Numbered from the stretch's first letter, positions 1 to 8,320 are shown. The stretch is DNA of 64,000 nucleotides from Streptomyces sp. NBC_01276 (GCF_041435355.1 NZ_CP108443.1:248001-312000), one strand, 5' to 3'. Translations and numbers: made by a program. The notes: a model not told the origin generated them from the sequence alone.

Positions 1-1371
1 GCCGTATCGATCAGGGCCGGAGAGGTGCGGGAGGCGCTCGTCCGGCTGGAACAGGGACGTGGCGTCCTGCTGGCCCAGGCACTGGAGCTGCGCGGCCGGC
101 ACGACGACCTCAGGGTTGCGGACTCCGGGCTCGCCGACCGCTTCGAGCGGGTCTGCGCCGAGCTGGTGGCATCACACCGCAGCCCACGGCAGCGCCGGAA
201 GTCGGCGGGCGACTTCGACTCGCTGGTGGAGGAGATCCGGGCCCTGACCGACTTCGAGGATTTCCAACAGCCTCCCGCCTGGCAGAAGTTGCGCGAGGCG
301 GCGGCGCAGGGGCCGGTCGTCGTGATCAATGTGTCGCCGCCGGCCTGCTTCGCCCTGCTGCTGACTCCCTCCACCGACGGCGGCGCGGTGACCCTGGACC
401 ATCTGCCACTGCAGGTCACGGCGGACGACATCGCCGCCCGTGCCGAGGCCTTCCACACCGCCGTCGCCGCGCTCGTCGACCGGGCGACCCCCGGCCCGGA
501 GCGCTACCTGCAGGACCGCGCCATGAAGGACACCCTGCGATGGCTGGGCGTACACATCGCCGGCCCCGTCCTCGACCGGCTGGGCCTCAGGGGGAACCCG
601 CGCCCCGGCGACCCCCTGCCACGGCTGTGGTGGTGCCCGACGGGGGTGCTGTCCCTGCTGCCGCTGCACGCGGCCCTCCTCGACCAGGACGGCGCGTACG
701 TCCAGGACCGGGTCGTCTCCTCGTACGTCCCGACCCTCGGCTCCCTGCTGCACGCGCGCTCCCGGCCGGCCCCGTCCCCCGACCGGGCCTCGCTCCTGAC
801 CGTCGCCGTCGACGCCGCCGGTCAGGCGTACCCGCGCCTGGCAGCCCTGGACGACGAGCTGAAGGCGGCGAGCGGAATGCCGGGGCGCCGACAGCGGCTG
901 CGGGACACCGAGGCCACACCCGACGCCGTGCTCGCCGCGCTGCGCACGCACACCCACGCCCACCTGGCCTGTCACGGCGTACGGGACCCGGGCGACCCCT
1001 CGCACAGCCGGCTCCTGCTGTCCGGCGGCGAGCTGACCCTGCGCGCACTGGCCACCGAGCGGCTGCCGAACGCGGAGTTCGCGTACCTGTCCGCCTGCCA
1101 CAGCGCGGCCGCCGGGGAGGAGCTGGCCGACGAAGTCATCTCCGTGGCATCCGCGTTCCAGCTGTGCGGCTACCGGCACGTGATCGGAAGCCTGTGGACG
1201 GTCCAGGACGCCATGGGGCCGCTCCTGGCCCGCGCGGTCTACCGGAACCTCGCGGCACCGGACGGCCCCGGGCCGGCGTACGCCCTGCACCGGGCGGTCG
1301 CCGAGCTGCGCGCCCACGGCGACTACGACGACCCGCTGTTCTGGGCGTCGGTCATCCACAGCGGACCGTGA
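1..1371 (+). CDS. CHAT-domain protein, C-terminal part (gene starts before the window)
   Basis: The reading frame is open from base 1, so the gene starts upstream and the GTG at 25 is internal. About 456 codons are visible. The first part resembles the TPR-like lead-in typical of actinobacterial CHAT proteins (LEQGRGVLLAQALELR). The rest is a CHAT (caspase HetF-associated with TPR) protease domain. It shows the two catalytic signatures in order: HLACHG, with the likely catalytic His at 973-975, and LSACHSA, with the Cys at 1096-1098, followed by the conserved IGSLWTV segment. CHAT proteases act as proteolytic effectors in several bacterial conflict systems. The gene runs into two downstream genes with a 20-bp gap. 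The operon placement suggests a CATRA-type effector; the family call is firm and the system call is inference. Confidence 0.88.
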   Translation, partial: AVSIRAGEVREALVRLEQGRGVLLAQALELRGRHDDLRVADSGLADRFERVCAELVASHRSPRQRRKSAGDFDSLVEEIRALTDFEDFQQPPAWQKLREAAAQGPVVVINVSPPACFALLLTPSTDGGAVTLDHLPLQVTADDIAARAEAFHTAVAALVDRATPGPERYLQDRAMKDTLRWLGVHIAGPVLDRLGLRGNPRPGDPLPRLWWCPTGVLSLLPLHAALLDQDGAYVQDRVVSSYVPTLGSLLHARSRPAPSPDRASLLTVAVDAAGQAYPRLAALDDELKAASGMPGRRQRLRDTEATPDAVLAALRTHTHAHLACHGVRDPGDPSHSRLLLSGGELTLRALATERLPNAEFAYLSACHSAAAGEELADEVISVASAFQLCGYRHVIGSLWTVQDAMGPLLARAVYRNLAAPDGPGPAYALHRAVAELRAHGDYDDPLFWASVIHSGP

Positions 1372-1391
1372 CGACGAACGGGAGAAGGGCC

Positions 1392-1766
1392 ATGCAGGAA
1401 GAGGACCGTTCGCTGCGCGCGGCGTTCTGCGCGGCGATGTCATGGTTGGACGACGTCATGGCGTCCGAAGGCCGGGGCGACGAACTCCGCTCCGCCGCGC
1501 AGGCCGTCCGCGCCGGTACGACGACCGTACGGCAGGCGATCGCCGGACTGGGCATCCCGGAACACGTACTGACCGGCGCCACGGGCACGACGCGCGGGGA
1601 GGGCGAGGGCGGCGTTCCCGGACCGGTACCGCACCCCGCCGGTGAGGTCTACCTGTGCCCCGACGGCTGGTGCGGCCTGAGGCAGATCCGGCAGCCGGGC
1701 GGTGCCGTACCGGCCGGCGGGCGCTGCCGGCTGCGGGACCAGCCGCTGCGCGTCCTGGAGGCGTGA
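1392..1766 (+). CDS. Small CHAT-associated protein (CATRA system-associated type)
   Basis: This 124-residue protein starts at ATG 1392 behind a GGGAG-type ribosome site, 20 bp after the CHAT gene. The N-terminal half is predicted helical. The C-terminal half carries a cysteine-bearing motif (YLCPDGWC) and a short basic tail with one more Cys (GGRCRL). Its length, motif and position match the small proteins that accompany CHAT effectors in actinobacterial CATRA conflict systems. That match is from memory of the family, not a search. It is followed 4 bp later by the membrane-protein gene, so the three genes are very likely co-transcribed. Biochemical role unknown; it could be a regulator or substrate of the CHAT protease. 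Confidence 0.72.
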   Translation: MQEEDRSLRAAFCAAMSWLDDVMASEGRGDELRSAAQAVRAGTTTVRQAIAGLGIPEHVLTGATGTTRGEGEGGVPGPVPHPAGEVYLCPDGWCGLRQIRQPGGAVPAGGRCRLRDQPLRVLEA

Positions 1767-1770
1767 GCGG

Positions 1771-2679
1771 ATGCCCCCCGTACTCGACCAACTCGGCGAG
1801 AAACTGGCCGAGAAGTGGGTGTCCGCCCTGGCGCTGCCCGGGCTGCTCTTCGTCGGGGCGAGCACCTGCGCCGCCGTGCTCGGCCAGGGCCGTGCCCTCG
1901 ACGCCGGTCTCCTGATCGAGGAGGCCGGACACTGGGCGACGACGGTGGCGCACTGGCCGGTCGTGGGGCAGGTCGCGGCGGTGGCGGTGACCTTCCTCGT
2001 GGCCGTGGCCATGGGGATGTCCGTCCGCGTGTGCAGCGAGGGCGCCGTACGGGTCTGGACGGGGGACTGGCCACGACCGGCCCGCCGGCTGGCCCGGCGG
2101 GTGACCGCACGCCGGGCGGGGCTCTGGGGAGACCTGCAGCGGCAGATCGACGGGATCCGCGGCGACAACCCGCCGTACGACCGCGACGACGCGCAACGGC
2201 GACGGATCGCGGACCTCACCGCCCGCCGTGACCGGATGGGGCTCTCCTCACCGGCCCGGCCCACGTACACCGGCGACCGGTTCGCCGGGGTGGAGAGCCG
2301 CCTGCGGGGCCAGTACGGCATCGACCTGGCCGCCTGCTGGCCCGGGCTGTGGCTGGTGCTGCCGGAGGAGGTCAGGGCGGAGCTGCGGTCCACGCGGGCC
2401 CGGTTCGACGCCGAGGTGGCCGGATCGGTGTGGGCCTGCTGCTACGTGGTGCTCGGCTGCTTCTGGTGGCCGGCCGCCGTGGGGGGCGCCGCCGCCGGCC
2501 TCGTCGCCTGGCGGCGCGGCCGGGGGGCGGCCGCGGTGCACGCCGGGCTGGTGGAGGCCGCCGTCGACGTCCACCTGCGGAAACTGGCCGAGGAGGTGGG
2601 CATCGCCGTGCCCCCGGGCCCCACCTGGGAGCCCGGCGTGGGCCTCCTCTTCAACCGCCTGTTCCGCAAGGGCGCATAG
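1771..2679 (+). CDS. Membrane protein of the CHAT operon
   Basis: A 302-residue protein starting at ATG 1771, 4 bp after the previous stop. Two hydrophobic segments lie near residues 15-35 and 60-85, and a third pair near residues 215-250 (SVWACCYVVLGCF and following). Between them is a long charged, probably cytoplasmic, region rich in Arg and Asp that contains helical DRDDAQRRRIADLTARRDR. I do not recognise a named family. Position directly behind a CHAT protease and its small partner suggests a membrane component of the same system, perhaps a sensor or a pore-like effector target. That role is inference. Confidence 0.7.
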   Translation: MPPVLDQLGEKLAEKWVSALALPGLLFVGASTCAAVLGQGRALDAGLLIEEAGHWATTVAHWPVVGQVAAVAVTFLVAVAMGMSVRVCSEGAVRVWTGDWPRPARRLARRVTARRAGLWGDLQRQIDGIRGDNPPYDRDDAQRRRIADLTARRDRMGLSSPARPTYTGDRFAGVESRLRGQYGIDLAACWPGLWLVLPEEVRAELRSTRARFDAEVAGSVWACCYVVLGCFWWPAAVGGAAAGLVAWRRGRGAAAVHAGLVEAAVDVHLRKLAEEVGIAVPPGPTWEPGVGLLFNRLFRKGA

Positions 2680-2696
2680 CCTGCCGCCGTGCACGC

Positions 2697-2717
2697 GGGT
2701 ACCGGGTACCGGGTACC
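2697..2717. repeat. GGGTACC x3 tandem repeat
   Basis: Three exact head-to-tail copies of the 7-mer GGGTACC lie in the gap between the convergent membrane-protein and DUF1772 genes. Each copy contains the palindrome GGTACC. No function is evident. Confidence 0.8.
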
Positions 2718-2782
2718 GGTCGGGCTGCGCGGAAAGCGGCCCTGCGGCCGCTGAGGCGCTGACGGCCCAGTGGCCCGCGGGC

Positions 2783-3229
2783 TCAGGCGAGGGCGGTGAC
2801 CAGCAGGGTGAAGGCCGCGATGATCACGGCGACCCGGACGTAGTGGAAGCGGTCCCAGCGGTTCATCTGCTGCTTCCAGTCGGCCGGCAGGCCGTCGGCG
2901 GTCCACGTCTTGACCCGGTTGTTGATCGGGACGAGCAGCAGGATCGACATGACCACACTGAGGATCAGCAACGCGGCGGCGGTGACGACGAGGCCGGCGC
3001 CGTGGTGGTCGCGTCCGGCGACGGCCCAGACGGCGGCGAGGACGAGCGAGCCGATGTACCAGAACGGCATCACGGCGCCCAGCAGCCGGGCCCCGTGGGT
3101 GCGGCCGCGCAGGCCGTTGTCCCCGGGGAGGCCGTCGAGGATCGGGTTGACGAAGAAGGCGACGGAGAACTCCACTCCCACCATCACGCCGACCGCCACG
3201 GTGGTGAAGACCTCAAGTGCATGGAGCAT
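2783..3229 (-). CDS. DUF1772 (anthrone oxygenase-like) integral membrane protein
   Basis: A 148-residue protein with four predicted membrane segments: near residues 5-27 (ending VEFSVAFFVNP), 50-70, 78-103 and 128-147. It has the conserved layout of DUF1772, a family related to anthrone oxygenases and common in Streptomyces beside TetR regulators. The WDRFHYVR segment before the last helix is typical. The start ATG has a GAGGGG site 5 nt upstream. It is transcribed divergently from the TetR gene across a 91-bp gap packed with operator-like palindromes, so it is probably that regulator's target. Substrate unknown. Confidence 0.82.
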   Translation of the reverse strand: MLHALEVFTTVAVGVMVGVEFSVAFFVNPILDGLPGDNGLRGRTHGARLLGAVMPFWYIGSLVLAAVWAVAGRDHHGAGLVVTAAALLILSVVMSILLLVPINNRVKTWTADGLPADWKQQMNRWDRFHYVRVAVIIAAFTLLVTALA

Positions 3230-3247
3230 GATGACCCCTCCTGGGAT

Positions 3248-3311
3248 CTAGCGTTGCTAGATGATGAGGCAACGCTAGTACTACTGCCGCTCGTATGTCT
3301 AGCGGTGCTAG
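3248..3311. promoter_or_regulatory. TetR operator cluster (three CTAGC-type elements)
   Basis: Two copies of the palindrome CTAGC-N3-GCTAG lie at 3248-3260 and 3299-3311. A third, inverted half element (GCAACGCTAG, 3269-3278) pairs exactly with CTAGCGTTGC at 3248-3257. The array fills the gap between the divergent DUF1772 and TetR genes and ends 9 bp before the TetR start, which fits autoregulation plus control of the membrane protein. Confidence 0.75.
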
Positions 3312-3320
3312 GATCGGATC

Positions 3321-3899
3321 ATGTCGGTACAGGAACGCAAGGAGCGCGAGCGGGCGGGCCGCGAGCGCCTCATCGTGGCGACGGCCCGTGAACTCGCCGA
3401 GCAGCAGGGCTGGGACGCGGTCACCACCCGCCGGCTCGCCGAGCGCATCGAGTACAGCCAGCCCGTCCTCTACGGCCACTTCCGCGGCAAGCGCGAGATC
3501 ATCGGTGCCGTCGCCCTCGAAGGCGCCGCCGAGATGGCCGCGGCGCTGCGGGCCGCGGCCTCCACCACGGACGGCCCGCGCGCCCGGGTCGCCTCCCTCG
3601 CCCGCGCCTACCTCGGCTTCGCCGAACGGAACCCGGCGGTCTACGACGCCATGTTCCAGCTCGACGGCGGCCTGGCGTTCGCGAAGGAGGACACCCCGGA
3701 GCCTCTGAAGGACGCCTTCGCCGCCCTGCTGGAGAGCCTCGGCGAGGTCGCCGGGGACGGCGTCCACCCGGCGTTGTTCACCGAGGTGTTCTGGGCGTCC
3801 CTGCACGGGCTGGCGACCCTGACCCGGGCGGGACGGCTGCCGCCGGGTGACGCCGAGCGGAGGGTGGAGTTGCTCGTGGACCGGCTCGCCGTGGTCTGA
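3321..3899 (+). CDS. TetR/AcrR family transcriptional regulator
   Basis: A 192-residue regulator. The N-terminal TetR helix-turn-helix covers about residues 10-60 (VATARELAEQQGWDAV, then TTRRLAERIEYSQPVLYGHFRGK). The C-terminal domain is a TetR_C ligand-binding bundle ending with an LTRAGRLPPGDAERRVELLVDRL helix. It is divergent from the DUF1772 membrane-protein gene and sits just downstream of the CTAGC palindromes, so repression of both genes is likely. The ligand cannot be told from sequence. Confidence 0.92.
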   Translation: MSVQERKERERAGRERLIVATARELAEQQGWDAVTTRRLAERIEYSQPVLYGHFRGKREIIGAVALEGAAEMAAALRAAASTTDGPRARVASLARAYLGFAERNPAVYDAMFQLDGGLAFAKEDTPEPLKDAFAALLESLGEVAGDGVHPALFTEVFWASLHGLATLTRAGRLPPGDAERRVELLVDRLAVV

Positions 3900-4031
3900 C
3901 GCACCGTCCGGGCGGGTCCGGCGGCCAGGGCCTCGCGGACCGGCTGCCGGCCCACGGCAACCGGCGCTGCCCGGGGATCCGGTGGCGACGCCGGGGAGGC
4001 TACCCACCCCATACGCCGCACCGTGCCGGAA

Positions 4032-4799
4032 TCACCGCCCCGCGATGAGCACGCGATAGCCGTAGTCGACAGAGTCCTGCCCCAGCAGGTCGGCATGTCG
4101 GCGGTGCCAGGCCCCCGAAGCCAGGTCCGCGCGCAGCCGCTCGATCGCCGGCTCGACCACCGACGCGGGCATCTGGGCGAAGGTGGAACTCGCCTGTCGG
4201 ACAACGGGATCCAGGAAGTGCTCCGGACGCCGCCAGTACGCGATCTGGAAGCCGTCGGTGAAGTCGTGCGGGATGGGGAAGGGAAGCACCGTGTGCGCTT
4301 CCAGTGCTTCCACCACGGTGGACAGGGGTGTGAAGCGGGCCTGTTCGAACTCGCGGAGCTCCGGAAGGTAATCCTCGATCAGCCACAGCTCGGGCAGATG
4401 GTACGGATCGAAGGTGAAGAGGACCTGCCGACGAGAGACCCGGCGCATCTCGGCGAGTCCACGCCGCAGGTCGGGCCAGTGCTGCACCGTCATCACCGCC
4501 ATCGCGGCATCGAACGCGCCGTCCTCGAAGGGCAGGTCCTCCGCTCCGGCCAGGACCTTCCTGCTGCCCGGATGCTGATCGAGCATCACCTGTGACGGGT
4601 CGACGGCGGTGACCTCGATGTCCTCCGGCTCGTAGGAGCCGGTACCCGCGCCAATGTTGACGACCGTGCGAGCCCCGCCCAGCGACCGGTGAATCAGGGC
4701 GGCCAGGCGGGGATCGGCCCGGCGGATGTTCTGGTACCCGATCCCGATGCGGTCGTACGTCGCCGTCAACGGAGCCGGTCCCGAAGCAGAAGCAGTCAT
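4032..4799 (-). CDS. Class I SAM-dependent methyltransferase
   Basis: A 255-residue methyltransferase. The SAM-binding motif I is VVNIGAGTGSYEP near residue 46, followed by the acidic strand end DIEVTAVDPSQ and the motif-IV region FDAAMAVMTVQHWPD typical of Methyltransf_11 proteins. The stretch WPDLRRGLAEMRRVSRRQVLFTFDP matches the post-II/III part of the fold. The start ATG at 4799 lies on the opposite strand from the next gene. Substrate not predictable; no biosynthetic neighbours are visible. Confidence 0.85.
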   Translation of the reverse strand: MTASASGPAPLTATYDRIGIGYQNIRRADPRLAALIHRSLGGARTVVNIGAGTGSYEPEDIEVTAVDPSQVMLDQHPGSRKVLAGAEDLPFEDGAFDAAMAVMTVQHWPDLRRGLAEMRRVSRRQVLFTFDPYHLPELWLIEDYLPELREFEQARFTPLSTVVEALEAHTVLPFPIPHDFTDGFQIAYWRRPEHFLDPVVRQASSTFAQMPASVVEPAIERLRADLASGAWHRRHADLLGQDSVDYGYRVLIAGR

Positions 4800-5020
4800 G
4801 AGCCGGATCTCATCAGCTGATCACCGGCAGGCCAAGAGATTCAGCCTGGCCCGAATGTTGAGCCTCCGACTCGACGTGGACGACCTCGCTTCCGTCCGCT
4901 TCGCCTGCTCACCCCTGCAAGAGACCGCCCAGAGCCTGCGATCCTGGCGCAGCCCGGTCTCGCCCGGCAGGGTGAGCCGAGTGCCGGGCCCGTCCCGTAT
5001 TCCAGAGGGGCACCCGTGCT

Positions 5021-5039
5021 GTTCTGCCGGCGGCAGAAC
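5021..5039. promoter_or_regulatory. Inverted repeat upstream of the hydrolase gene
   Basis: A perfect 8-bp inverted repeat with a 3-nt spacer (GTTCTGCC-GGC-GGCAGAAC) lies 40 bp before the hydrolase start. It could be an operator for an unlinked regulator; no adjacent regulator gene is present. Confidence 0.45.
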
Positions 5040-5078
5040 ACCGGCCGGACCGGGCTCGACGATCACTACAGTCCCATC

Positions 5079-5816
5079 ATGACGAAGATTACGGCGCGCA
5101 CGGTCGAGTACCCGGCCGACGGTCTGACGATGATCGGGTACCTCGCGCTCCCGGCCGGTGTCGACCGCCGGCCCGCGGTGCTGCTCGGACCAGAGGGCAT
5201 GGGGCTCAGCGACGTCGAGCGCCGCCGGGCCGATGCTCTCGCCGAGCTGGGGTATGTGGCGCTGGCCTTCGACCTTCACGGCGGGCGCTATTTGGGTGAC
5301 CCCGAGGAGATGCTGGACCGTTGCATGCCCCTGCTCGCTGATCCCGACCGGATGCGGGGCATCGGCCACGCGGCGCTCGACGTGCTGCGCGCCGAACCGC
5401 GGACCGACCCCGACCGGATCGCCGCCGTCGGCTACGGCACCGGGGGCGCCATCGCGCTGGAACTCGGGCGCGACGGCGTCGACCTGCGCGCGATCGGGAC
5501 AGTCAACGCGACCACCACGGGCCGACCGGGCGAGGCGGCGCGCATTCGCTGCCCGGTGTGGGCCGGGGTCGGGTCGGAAGACCCGATCATGCCGCCCGCG
5601 CAACGGAACGCGTTCACCGCTGAGATGCAGGCCGCGGGCGTCGACTGGCGCCTCGCGGTCTACGGCGGAGCCTTGCACGCCTTCCACCACCCGACGGTCG
5701 ACCACCCCGTGGTCCCCGGCGTCGGCTACCACCGACAGCACGCGCAGCGAGCCTGGCGCGACGTCGTCGACCTGCTCGCCGAGTGCCTGCCCGTGACGGA
5801 GGACCTGGGGGCATGA
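5079..5816 (+). CDS. Dienelactone hydrolase-family protein with altered nucleophile site
   Basis: A 245-residue protein of the alpha/beta-hydrolase dienelactone hydrolase group. The start is ATG 5079 (MTKITARTVEYPADG); the longer open frame upstream lacks family similarity. The Asp (GSEDPIMP) and His (LHAFHH) of the triad are in place. The nucleophile elbow reads G-Y-G-T-G-G at residues 118-123, where active enzymes have G-x-C-x-G-G, so residue 120 is Gly instead of Cys. The protein may be inactive as a hydrolase, or use another residue. It stands alone between a methyltransferase and a TA-like pair. Confidence 0.85.
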   Translation: MTKITARTVEYPADGLTMIGYLALPAGVDRRPAVLLGPEGMGLSDVERRRADALAELGYVALAFDLHGGRYLGDPEEMLDRCMPLLADPDRMRGIGHAALDVLRAEPRTDPDRIAAVGYGTGGAIALELGRDGVDLRAIGTVNATTTGRPGEAARIRCPVWAGVGSEDPIMPPAQRNAFTAEMQAAGVDWRLAVYGGALHAFHHPTVDHPVVPGVGYHRQHAQRAWRDVVDLLAECLPVTEDLGA

Positions 5817-6237
5817 CCCAGGCAAACAGGCCGGTGCCAGTCCTGGTCGGCGTCGCGCACTGACAGTCCCTCCAACTCACGGGACGCCGCACGTTCGTTC
5901 GGCATCCCGTGCAAACGCGTGGACGCCGAAGCCCGGCAAGGCGTTCGGCATCACCGCTCCGGGCCGCGCAGAACCAGCCCTACGACGGAAGCCCCCGCCC
6001 CGGCACCGGGCCGGCCGCGGGGGCCTCGCCGTTTCCGGACGCGGTCACCGGAAGTGCTGCCCGTGGGGTGACTGCCGACGGCAAGGGCGTCTGCCGTGCC
6101 GGAGCGGCACGGGACATCCTGGGCGCACCTGACCGTATCCACGGCGTACCGAACCGGATCCGGCAGAGCGGATCCCGGCTCGCGCACCGGGCGATACTGT
6201 GGTGGGACACGCCAGTTCCGCGTCTCTGGAGCCATCG
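5817..6237. other. Intergenic stretch with one hairpin
   Basis: I see no supportable gene here. It contains the terminator-like hairpin at 5992-6025 and two copies of GCGTTCGGCATC-like sequence (near 5892 and 5940). The last 50 bases should hold the promoter of the small gene pair that follows. Confidence 0.5.
5992..6025. terminator. Hairpin, probable terminator of the hydrolase gene
   Basis: GCCCCCGC (5992-5999) pairs with GCGGGGGC (6018-6025) across an 18-nt GC-rich loop. No T-run follows, as is usual for Streptomyces terminators. Confidence 0.45.
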
Positions 6238-6474
6238 ATGAGCGAACAGCCGGCCCTCGCCGACACCGCCGCCCGGCAACAGCTGGAGCCCGCCGCCGCG
6301 GACGCCGTGCGCGCGTACGCGGCCAAGACCCGGGCCGACGCGGACCGGTTCGCCGGCGTCCTGGAGGACATCGCCACCAACGGTCTGCCCGCGGTGGAGG
6401 ACTGCACGCCCTGGGAAGAGCTCCGCGAGGCCCACCTCGGCCGCCTCGCCGCGCAGCGCCCGGCCGTCGCCTGA
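6238..6474 (+). CDS. Small antitoxin-like protein upstream of a RelE-like gene
   Basis: A 78-residue acidic, Ala-rich, probably all-helical protein starting at ATG 6238. It contains ADAVRAYAAKTRADADRF and ends with a short, charged helix (WEELREAHLGRLAAQ). Its stop codon overlaps the start of the next gene (TGATG), the coupling typical of type II toxin-antitoxin pairs. I do not recognise a named antitoxin family or a clear DNA-binding motif. Assignment as antitoxin rests on the partner gene and the arrangement. Confidence 0.6.
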   Translation: MSEQPALADTAARQQLEPAAADAVRAYAAKTRADADRFAGVLEDIATNGLPAVEDCTPWEELREAHLGRLAAQRPAVA

Positions 6475-6734
6475 TGGCCCCGCGCCGCGCCCGCATCGCC
6501 TTCTCCGACTCCGCCGCCAAGCAGCTGGAGGACCTGACCGGCGAGGCCGAGATCCACGCCCTGGACCGCGCCCTGGTCGTCATCTCCGTCGACCCCGAGG
6601 CCGGCGAGCCGATACCCGCCGACAGCGCCGGCCCCCGGCTGCGCCAGTACGCCGACGAACTCGAAGGCGTCCGCGTCCTGTACTTCGTCACCGCCCTGCG
6701 CACCATCGTGGTCGTGGCGTACATCGAGGTCTGA
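6474..6734 (+). CDS. RelE/ParE-superfamily toxin-like protein
   Basis: An 86-residue protein translationally coupled to the small upstream gene through a TGATG overlap. It has the order expected of a RelE/ParE fold: a first strand (RIAFSDSAAKQLEDL), helices, then an Arg-Gln-Tyr hinge (RLRQY) and two C-terminal strands (VRVLYFVTAL, TIVVVAYIEV). Members of the superfamily act as ribosome-dependent RNases or gyrase poisons. Specific catalytic residues are not certain here, so the toxin role is inference from fold pattern, size and operon layout. Confidence 0.62.
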   Translation: MAPRRARIAFSDSAAKQLEDLTGEAEIHALDRALVVISVDPEAGEPIPADSAGPRLRQYADELEGVRVLYFVTALRTIVVVAYIEV

Positions 6735-6832
6735 GAACGGGCCGCTGCGGGGCATCGTGACGAGGACGGACCTGGCCCGCCCGTAGGGCGGCCGACAAGG
6801 CTGTCGGGTGACCGGCCTCGTCCTCCGCGAGG

Positions 6833-8320
6833 TCAGGTGGTGCGGCGGCGCCAGGGCCTGTCGTAGGTGCCCCCGCAGGAACGGCAGGAGGCGGTGTAGA
6901 CGGCGCTGGCGGGGGTCATCTGCCGGGCGGGCTCCGCCGGGTGGATCTGGCCCAGGATGACCGCGGTCAGCTCCGGGTCCGCGCAGGAGCACGGCCCGCC
7001 CGTCGGACGCGGCCGGCCTGGACCCGCCTTCCGGGGCGCGGGTACCACCGCCGTGTCCGCCGTGTCCGCGGGAGCTGTGGGCGCCGCCCGGAGGTGCTCC
7101 ATCCGCCAGCCGTCGACGGGGACCTTGCGGCGGCGGGTGCTGCGGTCGAAACGCTGCTGCTCGGCGGCGGTTTCGAACAGCAGCAGCATCCCCGCCAGCA
7201 GCCGGAACGCCTCCCCTCGTACGAGTCGTGGCACCGGGGACAGCACCGCGACCGGGGTGCCGTCCGGGCCGATCAGGGGTGTCCCACCGCCCCACCGCAG
7301 CTCGGCAGCGCTCATCCCGACCGTCACCGGGACCTGGTGTTCACGGGCCAGGTACCGGATCGCCCCGTCCACGCCCGGCCGGCGCATCAGCTTCTCGTGC
7401 AGCGCCTGCCCGGTGGGCCCGAGGTCCGTCCGGCGTACGTACGCCTCGGCGGACGCCGCCCGCTCCAGCGCGGCCCGGCGCGAGGCGGCGTTCTTCCGGT
7501 CGATGTCGGCCCGCCTGCGCGCCGCCTTCTCCCTGAGCCGCGCCCGCTTCTCCTCGTCCTGGCGCTGCCGCTCCTCTTCCTGCCACAGGTAGACGTCCTC
7601 GGCGGCGATGTACTGCGGAGCCGTCCAGACCTGGGCGAGCTGCCGCTGCGGATGGCGCAGCCGCGCCCGCGGGGGGTGCGGGCCGATCCGGCAGGTGAAC
7701 ACCCAGCGCAGGAAGTCGGCGAGGGGTACCTGGGGTGCCGGCTCCCAGGCGGAACCGGTGAACTTCACCAGGCCCTCGGCGACCGCGATGCCGCCCTCCG
7801 CAGCGACCAGCCGGACCGAGGGGACCGCGCCGAGCCAGGGCGGGCGGGGACGGTCGCTGAACCAGCAGCAGGTCACGTCATGTGCGTCCATCCGCTCCGT
7901 GCGGCCTGTGATCTCCGCAGCGGTGATCGGAGAGAGCTGGGCTTCCAGGGCCATGTGCCACGTTCCGGCCGGATCGCCGGCCAGTACGTCGGCCCGCCAG
8001 GAGCCGTCCGGCGCCCGGACCTCCAACTCGACGTGTGCTCCGGCCTGCCGGGCCGCGCCGGCCAGCTCCAGCTTGAGGAGGTGGTGGGCCTCGGACTCGC
8101 CCTGGCGGGCGATCTCGCAGTCGGGGGCGTGCGGCGCGTGCGCGAAGAACCGCAGGCCCCGCTCGGAGGTCTTCGCGTACATCGAATGCCCGCACTCGGC
8201 ACAGGAGATCGGCGCCGCCGGCCTGACCTTCCACACCGCCTCCCACGCCTGCCCGCACCCCAGATCCGGCAGGTGCGCGAACACGGTTCCCCACTCGGCG
8301 TGCACGGCCCGGAACGCCAT
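6833..8320 (-). CDS. CoiA-like competence/nuclease-family protein
   Basis: A 495-residue protein. Start chosen at ATG 8320 because a GGGGGGAGGGCGG site sits right before it; another in-frame start lies 15 bp upstream. The N-terminus has a zinc-ribbon-like CAECG near residue 38, then FFAHAPHAPDCE and HHLLKLEL, followed by WRADVLAG and ALEAQLS, which resemble the CoiA nuclease motifs. The middle (residues 230-290) is a long, charged coiled coil rich in Arg and Glu (EEERQRQDEEKRARLREKAARR broken over two helices). The C-terminus has another Cys cluster (CSCADPE, CRSCGG). CoiA proteins act on incoming DNA in competent bacteria; in actinobacteria the role is unknown. Confidence 0.75.
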   Translation of the reverse strand: MAFRAVHAEWGTVFAHLPDLGCGQAWEAVWKVRPAAPISCAECGHSMYAKTSERGLRFFAHAPHAPDCEIARQGESEAHHLLKLELAGAARQAGAHVELEVRAPDGSWRADVLAGDPAGTWHMALEAQLSPITAAEITGRTERMDAHDVTCCWFSDRPRPPWLGAVPSVRLVAAEGGIAVAEGLVKFTGSAWEPAPQVPLADFLRWVFTCRIGPHPPRARLRHPQRQLAQVWTAPQYIAAEDVYLWQEEERQRQDEEKRARLREKAARRRADIDRKNAASRRAALERAASAEAYVRRTDLGPTGQALHEKLMRRPGVDGAIRYLAREHQVPVTVGMSAAELRWGGGTPLIGPDGTPVAVLSPVPRLVRGEAFRLLAGMLLLFETAAEQQRFDRSTRRRKVPVDGWRMEHLRAAPTAPADTADTAVVPAPRKAGPGRPRPTGGPCSCADPELTAVILGQIHPAEPARQMTPASAVYTASCRSCGGTYDRPWRRRTT

